Notes: generated from the letters alone by a model not told the origin. DNA of 64,000 nucleotides from Acidilobaceae archaeon (GCA_027082825.1 JALWTO010000040.1:1-64000); one strand, 5' to 3'; shown: positions 9,709-24,656, counted from the first letter of the stretch. Made by a program: numbers and translations.

Positions 9709-10395
9709 TTAAGCTTGTTTATCCTCCTCTCTAAAACTTTCTCCATGAATAAGAGATTTTATCTCCCTAACTATCCTTTCTGCCTCTCTCTTTTCTGTAT
9801 TATCCGCACCTTTCATGATTTGAACTATGTTCTGTGACAAGAAATCATCAAGATCTTCTTCATATTCTATAACGCTCTTCTTAAGAACTAAAGGTGTAGG
9901 CTCAACGACAGCCCCCCTAATTATTGCCTTTCCATTTATTGGGGTTGCTAAAAGTGCCCCTGCTTCTCTATTCTCATAGATTATTGTATAAACCAGATCA
10001 TCTGTATCAGTCTTTCCCTCTCTTCTTATTGTGAACTGTATTGCTGAGGAAATGATTTCCTCAGCTTTTTCAATGACCTCACTTATAATGGACTCTATTT
10101 CCCTATCAGAAATTCTCCTCCATATTTCAACCTTAAGTGTGCCCAGCTTCCATTCTATCCTTCCATTCTCAATATCGTAATCAACTGTAATGCGAACAAC
10201 ATCTCCCTTATCGATCCGAAGCTCTGTGACGAACATTTCAAAAAGAAGTCTGTTAAGTTCTCCAGCAGCTCTTGCAATTTCTTTTGATTCAAGCTCTCCA
10301 GACTTTATTTTGTTCTTCAGTTGTGCAAAGAGAACTCTTCTCACTTTATCTGCATATCCACCAGCAATAACAAGACCACTTCTTAAAGTGACCAT
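9709..10395 (-). CDS. DUF2258-like crenarchaeal protein
   Basis: Sequence pattern (TLRSGLVIAGGYADKVRRVLFAQLK...) resembles conserved archaeal DUF2258 proteins; assignment from memory. Confidence 0.6.
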   Translation of the reverse strand: MVTLRSGLVIAGGYADKVRRVLFAQLKNKIKSGELESKEIARAAGELNRLLFEMFVTELRIDKGDVVRITVDYDIENGRIEWKLGTLKVEIWRRISDREIESIISEVIEKAEEIISSAIQFTIRREGKTDTDDLVYTIIYENREAGALLATPINGKAIIRGAVVEPTPLVLKKSVIEYEEDLDDFLSQNIVQIMKGADNTEKREAERIVREIKSLIHGESFREEDKQA

Positions 10396-10453
10396 GTTCC
10401 CACCGTCTAACTTCCAGAATAATATTGCTATGATAATATATTAAAATTATTTT

Positions 10454-11224
10454 CTAGAAGAGAGCAGCCTCTAAGACATATTTCAACTCAGCTAACTCCA
10501 CAGTTCCATAATCTCTATCAATAACCCAGACCATTGAGTCCTCGATAACTCCTTGTTTTCTTATTATGGGTGAAAGATATGAATCTCTATTCAGAGAGAC
10601 CACATTTCCAGTTTGATAAATTCCAGTTGGTGGGAGGATATAGGCTTCTGAACCATTTTTTAGAGGAACCCGAAGCATTACAGGAAGCTTAGTTCTAGCA
10701 CCTCCAACGTCAACCATTATACTTGCATGTTCATGACCCATTATTAATACGTCACAACTACATTGAGGATCCTTGTGGCCATGTGTTACTACTATGCCTT
10801 CATCTAATTCTAGATGACCCTCAATGACTTCTACACCAAGCTTTCTTAACAAAGGAGCTATGAATGTATCATGATTTCCCTTAATAAGTATTATCTCCTT
10901 TACAAGGCTGTTTCTAGAAAGTTCCTCTATAAACTTTATGCTTTCAATTTTTTCTTGCCGAGTTAACTTCTCAAACACATGTTTTAAATCACCAGCTATA
11001 ATTATTCTGGACATAGAACCTATAGAATTTAGAGCGCTATTCAAGACTTCTAGTGAAGTTCTTAGTTGCATCCTAGGAAGAAAAATTCCTAAAGAGGCCA
11101 TGTGATCTTCATAACCTAAATGAATATCTGCAAGTATTAGTGAGTTAGACTTTTTATGAACAACTATTGGTAACCCATCTATATTATAAAGCTTGTTATC
11201 TAACTTTACTAGTTTTCTTTTCAT
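10454..11224 (-). CDS. Calcineurin-like metallophosphoesterase
   Basis: LADIHLGYED, IAGDLKH, KGNHD, THGHKDP, MGHEH metal-binding motifs. Confidence 0.9.
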   Translation of the reverse strand: MKRKLVKLDNKLYNIDGLPIVVHKKSNSLILADIHLGYEDHMASLGIFLPRMQLRTSLEVLNSALNSIGSMSRIIIAGDLKHVFEKLTRQEKIESIKFIEELSRNSLVKEIILIKGNHDTFIAPLLRKLGVEVIEGHLELDEGIVVTHGHKDPQCSCDVLIMGHEHASIMVDVGGARTKLPVMLRVPLKNGSEAYILPPTGIYQTGNVVSLNRDSYLSPIIRKQGVIEDSMVWVIDRDYGTVELAELKYVLEAALF

Positions 11225-11334
11225 TTTCTAGGCCTCTGGCCTACTCTCCAGTAAAAAGCTTTTACAAAAAGAAGGCTAAAACCAATTTTGCTTCAAAGCT
11301 CTCATACTTTGTCTTAGGAGCCCATTCTGTTTTG

Positions 11335-11442
11335 TGGCGGGCCCGCCGGGATTTGAACCCGGGACTTCCGCTCCCATAGGCCAGGGCCTTCGGGACCTAC
11401 GGGTTAAGAGCCCGCCGCTCTACCAGGCTGAGCTACGGGCCC
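11335..11442 (-). tRNA. tRNA-Lys(CTT) with ~31-nt intron in the variable loop; CCA encoded
   Basis: GGGCCCGTAGCTCAGCCTGGTAGAGCGGCGGGCTCTTAACCCGTAGGTC[...]CCGGGTTCAAATCCCGGCGGGCCCGCCA; anticodon loop CTCTTAA; removing 31 nt gives a 74-nt cloverleaf. Confidence 0.88.
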
Positions 11443-11646
11443 AACCGCAAGTAATCTCCCTTTCGAAGAATTTAAATGCTTAATGTCCTCTGGATGCTTT
11501 TTGTACTTCAGTATCTCAACATACAATAATTACCACTCAGCAAAGTTTGCATAGATATTGGAAGGTCTTAAGACAAAAAATATCAGCTCTACGTTGCTTA
11601 AATAAACCTTGCTTGCAACGAGCTTCCTTTGGGTGGTTGTGGGGGT

Positions 11647-11901
11647 ATGCCTAAACCTGGTAGGGTTAGCAAGAAGATTCTTCAACATGAGCTTGTACCT
11701 GAACACAGGGTACTTACTTTAGAAGAAGCAGCTGAGGTTCTCAGAAAATTAGGAGTTAGGCCTTGGAATCTTCCTATGATAAGTATTAATGATCCTATTG
11801 TCAGAATACTTAAAGCTAAGCCAGGAGATATTATCGAAATTAGAAGAAGGTCTCCAACAGCTGGAGAAAGCATAGTCTATAGGATAGTGGTGCCCTATTA
11901 G
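11647..11901 (+). CDS. rpoH: RNA polymerase subunit H
   Basis: LVPEHRVLTLEEAAEVLRKLGV...LPMISINDPIVRILKAKPGDIIEIRR; directly upstream of rpoB; ATG at 11647. Confidence 0.95.
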   Translation: MPKPGRVSKKILQHELVPEHRVLTLEEAAEVLRKLGVRPWNLPMISINDPIVRILKAKPGDIIEIRRRSPTAGESIVYRIVVPY

Positions 11902-11906
11902 TTTTC

Positions 11907-14900
11907 TTGGAGGTGTGTTGTTTGAATTCTAATAATAAAGGTCCAGATGATCAGATAAGTCCTGATGATCTTTGGGTAGTGTTCAAATCTTATATTGAGT
12001 CCTTAGGTCTTGCAAGACAACATCTAGACTCATACAATTCATTAGTGGCACGAAAGCTTAAAGAGATAGTGTTTTCAATAAAAGAGATAAGACCTATGGT
12101 TAGATTGCCTAGAAGGGCTAGGATCCTTTCGCCTCTCGAGGAATATGATGTAAAGGTAGTTATAAACAATGTTAAGATAGATGAACCTATGGTAACTGAG
12201 ACGGATAAAAGATATCCAAGAAAAATACTTCCTATGGAGGCTAGAATAAGGAACATAACCTATTCAGCTCCAATATACCTGGACATGAGTATAATAGAAA
12301 ATGGCATTGAAGTCCAGAGAGAACGTGTTAAAATATGTGATTTTCCTGTTATGGTCAAATCTGTACTTGACCCAACGTCTAAAATGAATAAGGAACAGCT
12401 TTTGGAAATGGGAGAGGATCCTAATGATCCTGGAGGTTACTTCATTATAAACGGAAGTGAAAAGGTAATAGTTGCTCAAGAAGATCTGGCTGTAAATAGA
12501 ATTATAGTTACATATGCAAGAGCAGGGACAACAAAAATAACACATACAGCCAAGGTTGTCTCTACGGTCCTTGGTATAAGAAGACAAGTTATAGTTGATA
12601 GAATGAGTGATGGAAGCCTAGAAATAAGCATGAGCAGAATAAGATCTAGGATACCATTTGTTATATTAATGAGAGCCTTGGGCCTTGAGAAAGACGCTGA
12701 AATAATGCTTGCCATTTCAACAGATCCTGATGTGCAGAGAGAACTTCTTCCTTCATTCGAAAAGGTATCACAGATAGTTACAACCAGAGAGGAAGCTTTG
12801 GAGTATATAGGAAACAGACTTGCTCCAGGCCAAGCGAGGGAGGTCAGAATCAAGAGAGCTGAGGAGTTCTTAGATAACGAGTTCCTACCTCACCTCGGAA
12901 ACAGCCCAGAGGCTAGGATAAAGAAAGCTCTGTATCTTGCAGAGATGGCCAACAGAGTCCTTCAGTTATATCTCGGAAAAAGAAAGCCTGATGACAAAGA
13001 CCATTATTCTAACAAGAGATTAAGACTTGCCGGAGACCTTATAGCTGAGCTTTTCAGGGAGTCTTATCAGGCCCTAGTTAGACATGTAAGCAGTCAATTG
13101 GAAGAATCATTAAGCAGAAGGAAGAAGATAACACTTAGACACCTGGTCAAACCCAATATAATCAGTGATAGGTTAAGGAGTGCAATAGCTACTGGTAATT
13201 GGGGTAGAGATAGAACTGGGATAAGCCAGCAACTTGACAGAACAAACTGGATAAGCCTTCTGAGCCACCTCAGAAGAGTCATTTCTCCTTTAAGCAGAGG
13301 TCAGGCACACTTTGAAGCTAGAGATCTTCATGGAACACATTGGGGAAGGCTATGTCCCTTTGAGACACCTGAAGGAGTAAACTGTGGACTTGTTAAGAAC
13401 CTTGCACTTTATGCTTACATATCTGTTGGTATCCCGGAAAATGAGATTGAAGAAAGACTTTACAAGGAGTTAGGTACGGTTCCAATAATGAATCTAATAA
13501 AAGAAGTTGTAGAGACTGGGAATGTACCAGATATCATGATCAAGGGATCTAAGGTCTTTTTGAACGGAAGCCCAATAGGTTATCATTCCAATGGAAGTGA
13601 ACTTGCTAGGAAGATTAGAGAGCTAAGAAGAAAAGGTGAGCTTCCTCATGAGGTTAGTGTCGCTCATATAGTTGACGAGTATATAAACGAGGTTTATATA
13701 AATGTCGATGAAGGCAGGCTAATGAGACCTTTGGTCGTAGTTGAAAACGGAGAGATAAAGCTGAAGAAAGAGCACGTAGAGAAACTAGCTAATGGCGAGA
13801 TAAGCTTTTGGGACCTAGTTAAGATGGGAATAATAGAGTTCTTGGATACTGATGAGGAGGAGAATGCCTATATCGCTGAATTTCCATGGGAAATAACAAA
13901 AGAACATACACATATAGAACTTTGGGTCCCAGCAATCTTTGGTGTTGCAGCAAGCACTATACCTTATTTGGAACACAATCAAAGCCCTAGAAATACATAT
14001 CAAAGCGCAATGGCAAAACAGGCCCTAGGACTATATGCATTAAACTATACATATAGACCTGACAGCCACTCATATTTACTCCACTATCCTCAGAAGCCTA
14101 TAGTTCAGACAAGAGCATTGGAGTTAATGGGTTATAATGATAGACCTGCAGGACAAAATATGGTAGTTGCACTTATGTCCTATACAGGTTATAACATAGA
14201 GGATGCATTGATATTTAATAAGTTCTCGATAGACATGGGACTTGGTAGAGCATCTTTCTTTAGGGTTTACGTAGCCCAGGAGAATGTTTATCCTGGGGGT
14301 GTTAGTGATAAAATAACTGTTCCAAGCCCAGATCTAAGAGACCATAAAGGCGACCAGTATTACAAAAGACTAGAAATTGATGGTATAGTTGCACCTGAGG
14401 TTGAAGTTGAGGGAGGAGACGTTTTAATCGGTAGAGAAAGTCCTCCAAGATTTATGGGTGAGGAAAGAATTCTCAAGACAGCATTCATGCAAAAGAGAGA
14501 TACAAGCATCCAACTTAGGTATGGGGAGAAAGGAGTTATTGATACCGTTTTTATAACCCAGACTACAAGCAGGGACAAGCTGGTGAAGGTTAGGGTTAGA
14601 GATCTCAGAATCCCAGAGATAGGAGATAAGTTTGCAAGCAGACATGGTCAGAAAGGAGTTGTTGGAATGATATTTCCTCACTACGATATGCCTTATACCG
14701 AGGAAGGACTAGTTCCAGACATAGTTTTAAACCCTCATGCTATTCCGTCACGAATGACTGTAGGCCAACTTCTCGAAATGATAGCTGGAAAACTTGGAGC
14801 CCTCGAGGCTAGGTATATAGATGGAACGCCATTTTATAAAGAAAAAATAGATAATATAAAGATAAGGCTTCTCAAACATGGCTATGACCCTTATGGAAAG

Positions 14901-15440
14901 GAAATAATGTATGATGGAAGAACGGGTGAAATGATAAAGAAGCCTATAACTATAGGAATTGTTTTCTATCAAAGACTCTACCATATGGTTGCTGATAAGA
15001 TGCATGCTAGAGCTACAGGTAAAAGACACCTTCTTACAAGACAACCCACAGAGGGTAAGGCAAGACAGGGAGGCCTTAGATTTGGAGAGATGGAAAGAGA
15101 CTGCCTTATAGGACATGGTGCAAGCAGCTTGGCAAGAGATAGACTTCTTGACAACAGCGACGCTTATGTTATGTATGTATGTAAAAAATGTGGTCATATA
15201 GCATGGTACAATAGGAAAAAGGGAACTTTTGAATGCCCAATACATGGACCTAATGCCGACGTGGTTCCTGTAAAGGTTCCCTATGCTTTTAAGTTATTGT
15301 TACAAGAGATACTAAGTATGGGAATTAAGCCTGAGATCAAAGTTACAGACAAGATAAATATTCTTAAGAAGAGGACTGGCGTTGATATCTCAAACATTCT
15401 CAAAGGCAATGGATCCTCAGGCTTTGAAGAAACGTCTTAG
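11907..15440 (+). CDS. rpoB: DNA-directed RNA polymerase subunit B (unsplit)
   Basis: HWGRLCPFETPEGVNCGLVKNLAL, GQKGVVGMIFPHYDMP, GGLRFGEMERDCLIGHGAS, C-terminal zinc site; start probably the TTG near 11922. Confidence 0.97.
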   Translation: MEVCCLNSNNKGPDDQISPDDLWVVFKSYIESLGLARQHLDSYNSLVARKLKEIVFSIKEIRPMVRLPRRARILSPLEEYDVKVVINNVKIDEPMVTETDKRYPRKILPMEARIRNITYSAPIYLDMSIIENGIEVQRERVKICDFPVMVKSVLDPTSKMNKEQLLEMGEDPNDPGGYFIINGSEKVIVAQEDLAVNRIIVTYARAGTTKITHTAKVVSTVLGIRRQVIVDRMSDGSLEISMSRIRSRIPFVILMRALGLEKDAEIMLAISTDPDVQRELLPSFEKVSQIVTTREEALEYIGNRLAPGQAREVRIKRAEEFLDNEFLPHLGNSPEARIKKALYLAEMANRVLQLYLGKRKPDDKDHYSNKRLRLAGDLIAELFRESYQALVRHVSSQLEESLSRRKKITLRHLVKPNIISDRLRSAIATGNWGRDRTGISQQLDRTNWISLLSHLRRVISPLSRGQAHFEARDLHGTHWGRLCPFETPEGVNCGLVKNLALYAYISVGIPENEIEERLYKELGTVPIMNLIKEVVETGNVPDIMIKGSKVFLNGSPIGYHSNGSELARKIRELRRKGELPHEVSVAHIVDEYINEVYINVDEGRLMRPLVVVENGEIKLKKEHVEKLANGEISFWDLVKMGIIEFLDTDEEENAYIAEFPWEITKEHTHIELWVPAIFGVAASTIPYLEHNQSPRNTYQSAMAKQALGLYALNYTYRPDSHSYLLHYPQKPIVQTRALELMGYNDRPAGQNMVVALMSYTGYNIEDALIFNKFSIDMGLGRASFFRVYVAQENVYPGGVSDKITVPSPDLRDHKGDQYYKRLEIDGIVAPEVEVEGGDVLIGRESPPRFMGEERILKTAFMQKRDTSIQLRYGEKGVIDTVFITQTTSRDKLVKVRVRDLRIPEIGDKFASRHGQKGVVGMIFPHYDMPYTEEGLVPDIVLNPHAIPSRMTVGQLLEMIAGKLGALEARYIDGTPFYKEKIDNIKIRLLKHGYDPYGKEIMYDGRTGEMIKKPITIGIVFYQRLYHMVADKMHARATGKRHLLTRQPTEGKARQGGLRFGEMERDCLIGHGASSLARDRLLDNSDAYVMYVCKKCGHIAWYNRKKGTFECPIHGPNADVVPVKVPYAFKLLLQEILSMGIKPEIKVTDKINILKKRTGVDISNILKGNGSSGFEETS

Positions 15441-15445
15441 GAGAG

Positions 15446-19705
<4,260 letters not shown>

Positions 19706-19709
19706 TTGA

Positions 19710-20156
19710 GTGAGATTGAGTACAACCAAGGACGACAGAATAACTGTTGAAGAGTTAAGATATCTCTCTGTTTTTGGAGACCTTACAGGTGCTATGGCTT
19801 ATAGATGTGTAGTTGATAACGACAACAATAGATTGATCTTTTTAGTAAAACCTTCCGACATGGGCAAAGCTATAGGAAGGAGAGGAAGAAATATAAGGCT
19901 TTTAGAGAAGCTCTTTGGGAAAAACGTTGAGATACTTCCATATGCAGACGATCTAGAATCAATGGTCAGAAACTTGTTTTCTGGAGTTAGACTTGTCAAT
20001 ATAAATGTAGTCAGAAGAGGTGATTCAAAGGTGATTTACATCAGAGTTCATGAAGATGACCTTGGAAAGGCTATAGGCAAGGGTGGAAGAAATAGTCAGA
20101 GAGCCAGATTAGTGCTGAAGAAGCTTTTTGACATAGATAGTGTGATCTTGCGTTAA
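19710..20156 (+). CDS. nusA: NusA-like KH-domain transcription factor
   Basis: Two KH motifs: KAIGRRGRNIRLLEKLFGKNVEI and KAIGKGGRNSQRARLVLKKLF. Confidence 0.92.
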   Translation: MRLSTTKDDRITVEELRYLSVFGDLTGAMAYRCVVDNDNNRLIFLVKPSDMGKAIGRRGRNIRLLEKLFGKNVEILPYADDLESMVRNLFSGVRLVNINVVRRGDSKVIYIRVHEDDLGKAIGKGGRNSQRARLVLKKLFDIDSVILR

Positions 20157-20207
20157 GATAACATTTTAAGAACTCCTAGTTTGAGTAATTTTAAGGGGTT
20201 AAGAGGG

Positions 20208-20651
20208 ATGACGGGTAAGAAAGCTCCTACAGGCATGTTTGCAGCCAGAAAGCTAAGGAAGAAGAGGCTCAAATTTAGATGGAGCCAGAGAGAATTCAGA
20301 ATAAAGATGCTAGGCCTTAAAAAGAAGTATGATCCCTTAGAAGGATCACCGATGGCTAGAGGTATAGTCTTGGAAAAGGTAGGAGTCGAGGCAAGACAGC
20401 CCAATAGTGCCCTAAGAAAATGTGTGAGAGTACAACTTGTCAAAAATAAAAAGGTTGTTACGGCATTCGTTCCAAGAGATGGTGGAATACTCTATATCGA
20501 TGAACATGATGAAGTTATAATAGAAGGTATAGGAGGTCCAAGAGGCAGATCAATGGGAGATATACCAGGAGTCAGATATAAGGTGGTAATGGTTAACGGA
20601 GTTTCATTAAAGGCATTATGGGAAGGTAAGAAGCAGAAGCCAAGAAGATAA
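20208..20651 (+). CDS. rps12: Ribosomal protein S12
   Basis: [37 protein letters not shown] at 20208. Confidence 0.96.
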   Translation: MTGKKAPTGMFAARKLRKKRLKFRWSQREFRIKMLGLKKKYDPLEGSPMARGIVLEKVGVEARQPNSALRKCVRVQLVKNKKVVTAFVPRDGGILYIDEHDEVIIEGIGGPRGRSMGDIPGVRYKVVMVNGVSLKALWEGKKQKPRR

Positions 20652-20689
20652 AGTGTTTTATTGTTACTTATTTCATTCTATTTAATGCT

Positions 20690-21163
20690 TTACTTATCCT
20701 CCTCATCTTCATCTCTATCAAGGGACTCTTCTAAATCAACAAGCTCCTTAGAAACGTAAATAGGGGCCCCTGTAAGAAGAGCAAGAAATATTGCATGGCT
20801 GGGTATCATTTTGATTTCAGAGACCATTCCTTCATCTTCAAACTCAACAGTTGCTGTATAAAGGCCCGTAGTCATGTCGAGTTCGTCTATAATGACTTTT
20901 TTGAGAGTTCTTGCCAACTCATCTTTAAAAGCTTCATAATTTGCTAAAAGATCGAATAGACTTTCCCTCCTAGGAAAGTCTATATCGCCTCTAAGAGCTT
21001 TTATTGCATTTGCCACATCAACAGGTATATTAACAAGTGTAAGACTCCTACCATCCTCAAGGATAAGTTCAATACCAGTTATTATGTAGCTTGTACTGCC
21101 TTCTTGAGCAAGACCTATAAAGACTGAGATATCATCTGATTTTAAGAGAGCTCTTTCACTCAA
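20690..21163 (-). CDS. Bifunctional nuclease (BFN/DUF151) domain protein
   Basis: DGRSLTLVNIPVDVANAIKAL ... MIPSHAIFLALLTGAPIYVSKELVD; acidic tail. Confidence 0.8.
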   Translation of the reverse strand: MSERALLKSDDISVFIGLAQEGSTSYIITGIELILEDGRSLTLVNIPVDVANAIKALRGDIDFPRRESLFDLLANYEAFKDELARTLKKVIIDELDMTTGLYTATVEFEDEGMVSEIKMIPSHAIFLALLTGAPIYVSKELVDLEESLDRDEDEEDK

Positions 21164-21329
21164 TACTTCTGCCCCGTTGACTTATCCAGAGAATCTAGTG
21201 CTTAAGTTACTTACCTTTTCTCTTCTGATACTAAGTTTAATTATTTGTTTACTAAAGTTCTTTTTAAGCCTTTTATAAACTTAAAATTCTCAAATATCAG
21301 TGTCTAGCTAGGAAAGCGGGTGTTTCAAA

Positions 21330-21938
21330 ATGGCACAGGAAACGAAATTGCCAGAGGACATAGAGGTTAGGGCAGATGCCATAAGGTTATTTGGCAAGTG
21401 GAGCTGGATAGGAATAGAAATCAGGGATCCGAGTTTGAAGAGATATATTTCTCTGAAACCCATCTGGCTTCCTCATACTGGAGGTAGACATGAACATAGA
21501 AGGTTTGGAAAAGCAGAGGTTCCCATAATTGAGAGACTTATGAACAAATTAATGGGACCAGGAAGAAATGGAGGTAAGAAACACCTTGCATATAACATCG
21601 TTAAAACAGCCTTCGATATCATATACTTTGAGACTGGAGAAAATCCTATTCAGGTCTTGGTAAGAGCTATAGAGAATGCTGCTCCCAGGGAAGAGACAAC
21701 TAGGATAATGTATGGAGGAATAACATATAGAGTTTCTGTAGACGTTGCACCACAGAGAAGAGTTGATTTAGCACTTAGATTTTTGGCTGAGGGAGCTAGG
21801 CTATGTGCATTTAATAATCCTAAGCCTATAGAGCAGTGCTTGGCTGAGGAGATTATACTTACATCAAAAGGTAATCCACAGAGTTATGCAATAAAGCAAA
21901 AGGAGGAGATAGAGAGAATAGCGTTGAGCTCAAGGTAA
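21330..21938 (+). CDS. rps7: Ribosomal protein S7
   Basis: [52 protein letters not shown]. Confidence 0.96.
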   Translation: MAQETKLPEDIEVRADAIRLFGKWSWIGIEIRDPSLKRYISLKPIWLPHTGGRHEHRRFGKAEVPIIERLMNKLMGPGRNGGKKHLAYNIVKTAFDIIYFETGENPIQVLVRAIENAAPREETTRIMYGGITYRVSVDVAPQRRVDLALRFLAEGARLCAFNNPKPIEQCLAEEIILTSKGNPQSYAIKQKEEIERIALSSR

Positions 21939-22049
21939 GTATATTTCGATATCTTTCTCCCCACATTAGTTACACCTAAACGGATAGCTACATTTATAAC
22001 CTGCTACTAAGGACCTTCTTTTCGGAGTACTCAAGGAGGTGCAAAACAC

Positions 22050-23363
22050 ATGCCGGAGAAGCCTCACTTGAACTTAGTGGTTATAGGCCATGTAGATCAT
22101 GGAAAGAGCACCTTAGTTGGCCATATGCTCTATAGACTTGGCCTCATAGACCAAAAAAAGATGAAAGAGTTAGAGGAGGCAGCTAAGGCAAAAGGCAAAG
22201 AGAGCTTTAAGTTTGCTTGGGTCCTTGACAGAATGAAGGAGGAGAGAGACAGAGGTATAACTATAGACTTGACCTTTATGAAGTTCGAGACAAAGAAATA
22301 CATATTTACAATAATCGATGCCCCTGGCCATAGAGACTTCGTTAAAAATATGATAACTGGTGCTAGCCAAGCAGATGCTGCAGTTCTTGTAGTTTCTGCT
22401 AGAAAAGGAGAGTTTGAAGCTGGAATGAGTCCTGAGGGGCAGACCAGGGAACACCTTCTACTTGCAAAGACTATGGGAATAGACCAGATAATAATTGCAG
22501 TGAACAAAATGGACGCCACTGAGCCTCCGTGGAGTGAAAAGAGATATAAAGAAATAGTATCGGTCCTAGGAAAATTCATGAAAGGCCTAGGCTATGATCC
22601 AAGCAAAATGCCTTTCATACCAGTAAGTGCCTGGCTTGGTGACAACCTTATAGAGAGAAGCCCTAATATGCCATGGTATAATGGCCCTACCCTAGCTGAA
22701 GCATTAGACATGCTTAAGATACCAAGCAAGCCTGTAGATAAGCCTTTAAGGATTCCTATTCAACATGTCTATAGTATACCCGGAGCTGGAACCGTACCTG
22801 TGGGCAGAGTTGAGACGGGAGTTCTCAAGGCAGGAGACAAAGTAGTATTTATGCCTCCAGGGCTCGTGGGTGAGGTTAGAAGCATACAGATGCACTACCA
22901 GGATATACCTAAGGCTGAACCAGGAGATAATATAGGCTTTAGTGTAAGAGGTATAAGTGCTAGGGAGCTGAAGAGAGGGGATGTTGCTGGTCATCTTAAT
23001 ACTCCACCGACAGTAGTTGAGGAATTCACTGCAAGAATATTTGTGATTTGGCATCCAAGTGCTGTTGCTCCTGGATATACCCCAGTTATTCATGCTCATA
23101 CAGCAAGCATAAGTGCCAGGATGACTGAGATAGTTGCCAAACTTGATCCTAGGACAGGCAAGGTAATAGAGGAGAAACCTTCATTCCTAAAGCCTGGAGA
23201 AGTTGCCATAGTGAAGTTCAAGCCTATAAAGCCTATGGTAATAGAGAAGTTCAATGAATTTCCACAACTAGGCAGGTTCGCAATGAGAGACATGAACAGA
23301 ACAATAGGAATAGGAATAGTAACCGACCTTGTTCCAGCCAAGGTCGAAATAAGAACGAAATAA
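22050..23363 (+). CDS. tuf: Translation elongation factor 1-alpha
   Basis: GHVDHGKSTLVGHMLY, DAPGHRDFVKNMI, NKMD GTPase motifs. Confidence 0.97.
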   Translation: MPEKPHLNLVVIGHVDHGKSTLVGHMLYRLGLIDQKKMKELEEAAKAKGKESFKFAWVLDRMKEERDRGITIDLTFMKFETKKYIFTIIDAPGHRDFVKNMITGASQADAAVLVVSARKGEFEAGMSPEGQTREHLLLAKTMGIDQIIIAVNKMDATEPPWSEKRYKEIVSVLGKFMKGLGYDPSKMPFIPVSAWLGDNLIERSPNMPWYNGPTLAEALDMLKIPSKPVDKPLRIPIQHVYSIPGAGTVPVGRVETGVLKAGDKVVFMPPGLVGEVRSIQMHYQDIPKAEPGDNIGFSVRGISARELKRGDVAGHLNTPPTVVEEFTARIFVIWHPSAVAPGYTPVIHAHTASISARMTEIVAKLDPRTGKVIEEKPSFLKPGEVAIVKFKPIKPMVIEKFNEFPQLGRFAMRDMNRTIGIGIVTDLVPAKVEIRTK

Positions 23364-23477
23364 TAATAAAAACTTGCAATTAACTTCTATTCAAAGAAGA
23401 AGCTGTTTTTTGAACATTTTTATCCTTGAATTATATTTAAGTTGTGGAGGACAGATATAGTCTCCGGAGGATAGGAC

Positions 23478-23789
23478 ATGGCGTTCAGAGTCAGGATTTG
23501 GCTATGGAGTACAGATATCAGAAATCTTGAGGAGGTAGTCCAACAGATTAGAGAGATTGCCGAAAAGACAGGAGTTAGAATAAGAGGTCCTATACCTTTA
23601 CCTACGAAGAGGTTAGAGATACCAATATTTAGATTGCCTCATGGTGAAGGCTCCAAGTATTGGGAACACTGGGAAATGAGAGTTCACAAGAGGCTCATAG
23701 ATGTTGATGCTGATGAGAGGGTTCTTAGAAGACTAATGAGAATAAGAGTTCCAGAGAACGTTTACATAGAGATAAAACAGATGATGTAG
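23478..23789 (+). CDS. rps10: Ribosomal protein S10
   Basis: [43 protein letters not shown]. Confidence 0.96.
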   Translation: MAFRVRIWLWSTDIRNLEEVVQQIREIAEKTGVRIRGPIPLPTKRLEIPIFRLPHGEGSKYWEHWEMRVHKRLIDVDADERVLRRLMRIRVPENVYIEIKQMM

Positions 23790-23883
23790 ACTTGACTTTT
23801 CCCTGAATGTGAAGACATCGATTATAGTTTTAGATATAAGACAGAATAGTTAGCCTTTCTACTATAGATTTATGAGAACTAGT

Positions 23884-23972
23884 GCCGGGGTGGCCGAGCG
23901 GACTAAGGCGACGGGCTCGAGACCCGTTGTCCTATCTTGGACGCGTGGGTTCGAATCCCACCCCCGGCGCCA
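23884..23972 (+). tRNA. tRNA-Ser(CGA), CCA encoded, no intron apparent
   Basis: GCCGGGG...ACGGG-CTCGAGA-CCCGT, long variable arm, GTGGGTTCGAATCCCAC, CCCCGGCGCCA. Confidence 0.95.
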
Positions 23973-23975
23973 CAT

Positions 23976-24656
23976 CTAGAGAGATGTTCTAGCACCGCTT
24001 GCCGTTTCTTCGAAGATTACAATGCTTGTCTTTTCTGGGAGAGACGATTGGGATATATTCAAAGATCCTTTTTCTATTCTAAGCCTTCTGGCCTTAGATA
24101 TTGAGAGAAACTTTTCAAGCGGATCATAAGGAACAGTCATCCCTGGGATCCAGAAGTGGTCTGGGATAGCCATTTTTGGCCTTAGGAGTTCTATCAGTTT
24201 CCAGGCCTCCAAGGCGTCTATTGTGGTTACCCCTCCAACAGGGAGTATAAGGATGTCACTCTCCTTTATTGGCTTGAGAGAAGATTCTGGAGGAATATGA
24301 CCTATATCTGACATGTGGGTTATTGTCAAGTTGTCGATAAAAATTTTATAAGCGACAACAGATCCTCTTAACGAACCTCCAGCCTTGTCGTGATAGAATT
24401 TGTAACCAGCAACATTGATGTCAGAAGTCAATATAAACTCCCCGGTTTTCCATCTTACTATTTCTTTGGTGTTCTTACTACTAGCTTCCTCGACAGCATT
24501 ATGATCAAAATGGTTATGTGTAATGAGAATGTAATCGGCTTCTCTCTTGCATTTAGGTAAGCCTAGACTTCCACCATCATGTGGATCTAAAGCAATAACT
24601 ACTCCTTTATTTGAGTGAAGAACAAAGTAGGAGTTACCACACCACTCAATTAGCAT
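23976..24656 (-). CDS. Metallo-beta-lactamase-fold hydrolase
   Basis: THNHFDHNAVE, THMSDIGHIP, PVGG, PDHFWIPG metal-ligand motifs. Confidence 0.87.
   Translation of the reverse strand: MLIEWCGNSYFVLHSNKGVVIALDPHDGGSLGLPKCKREADYILITHNHFDHNAVEEASSKNTKEIVRWKTGEFILTSDINVAGYKFYHDKAGGSLRGSVVAYKIFIDNLTITHMSDIGHIPPESSLKPIKESDILILPVGGVTTIDALEAWKLIELLRPKMAIPDHFWIPGMTVPYDPLEKFLSISKARRLRIEKGSLNISQSSLPEKTSIVIFEETASGARTSL

Noticed and set aside
11167-11379. 70-aa plus-strand ORF
   Set aside because: Runs through the 3' half of the tRNA-Lys gene and the phosphoesterase start
12264-15245. Several minus-strand ORFs (e.g. 12264..12587, 12476..12853, 14748..15245) inside rpoB
   Set aside because: Antisense to a clearly conserved RNAP subunit; composition not protein-like
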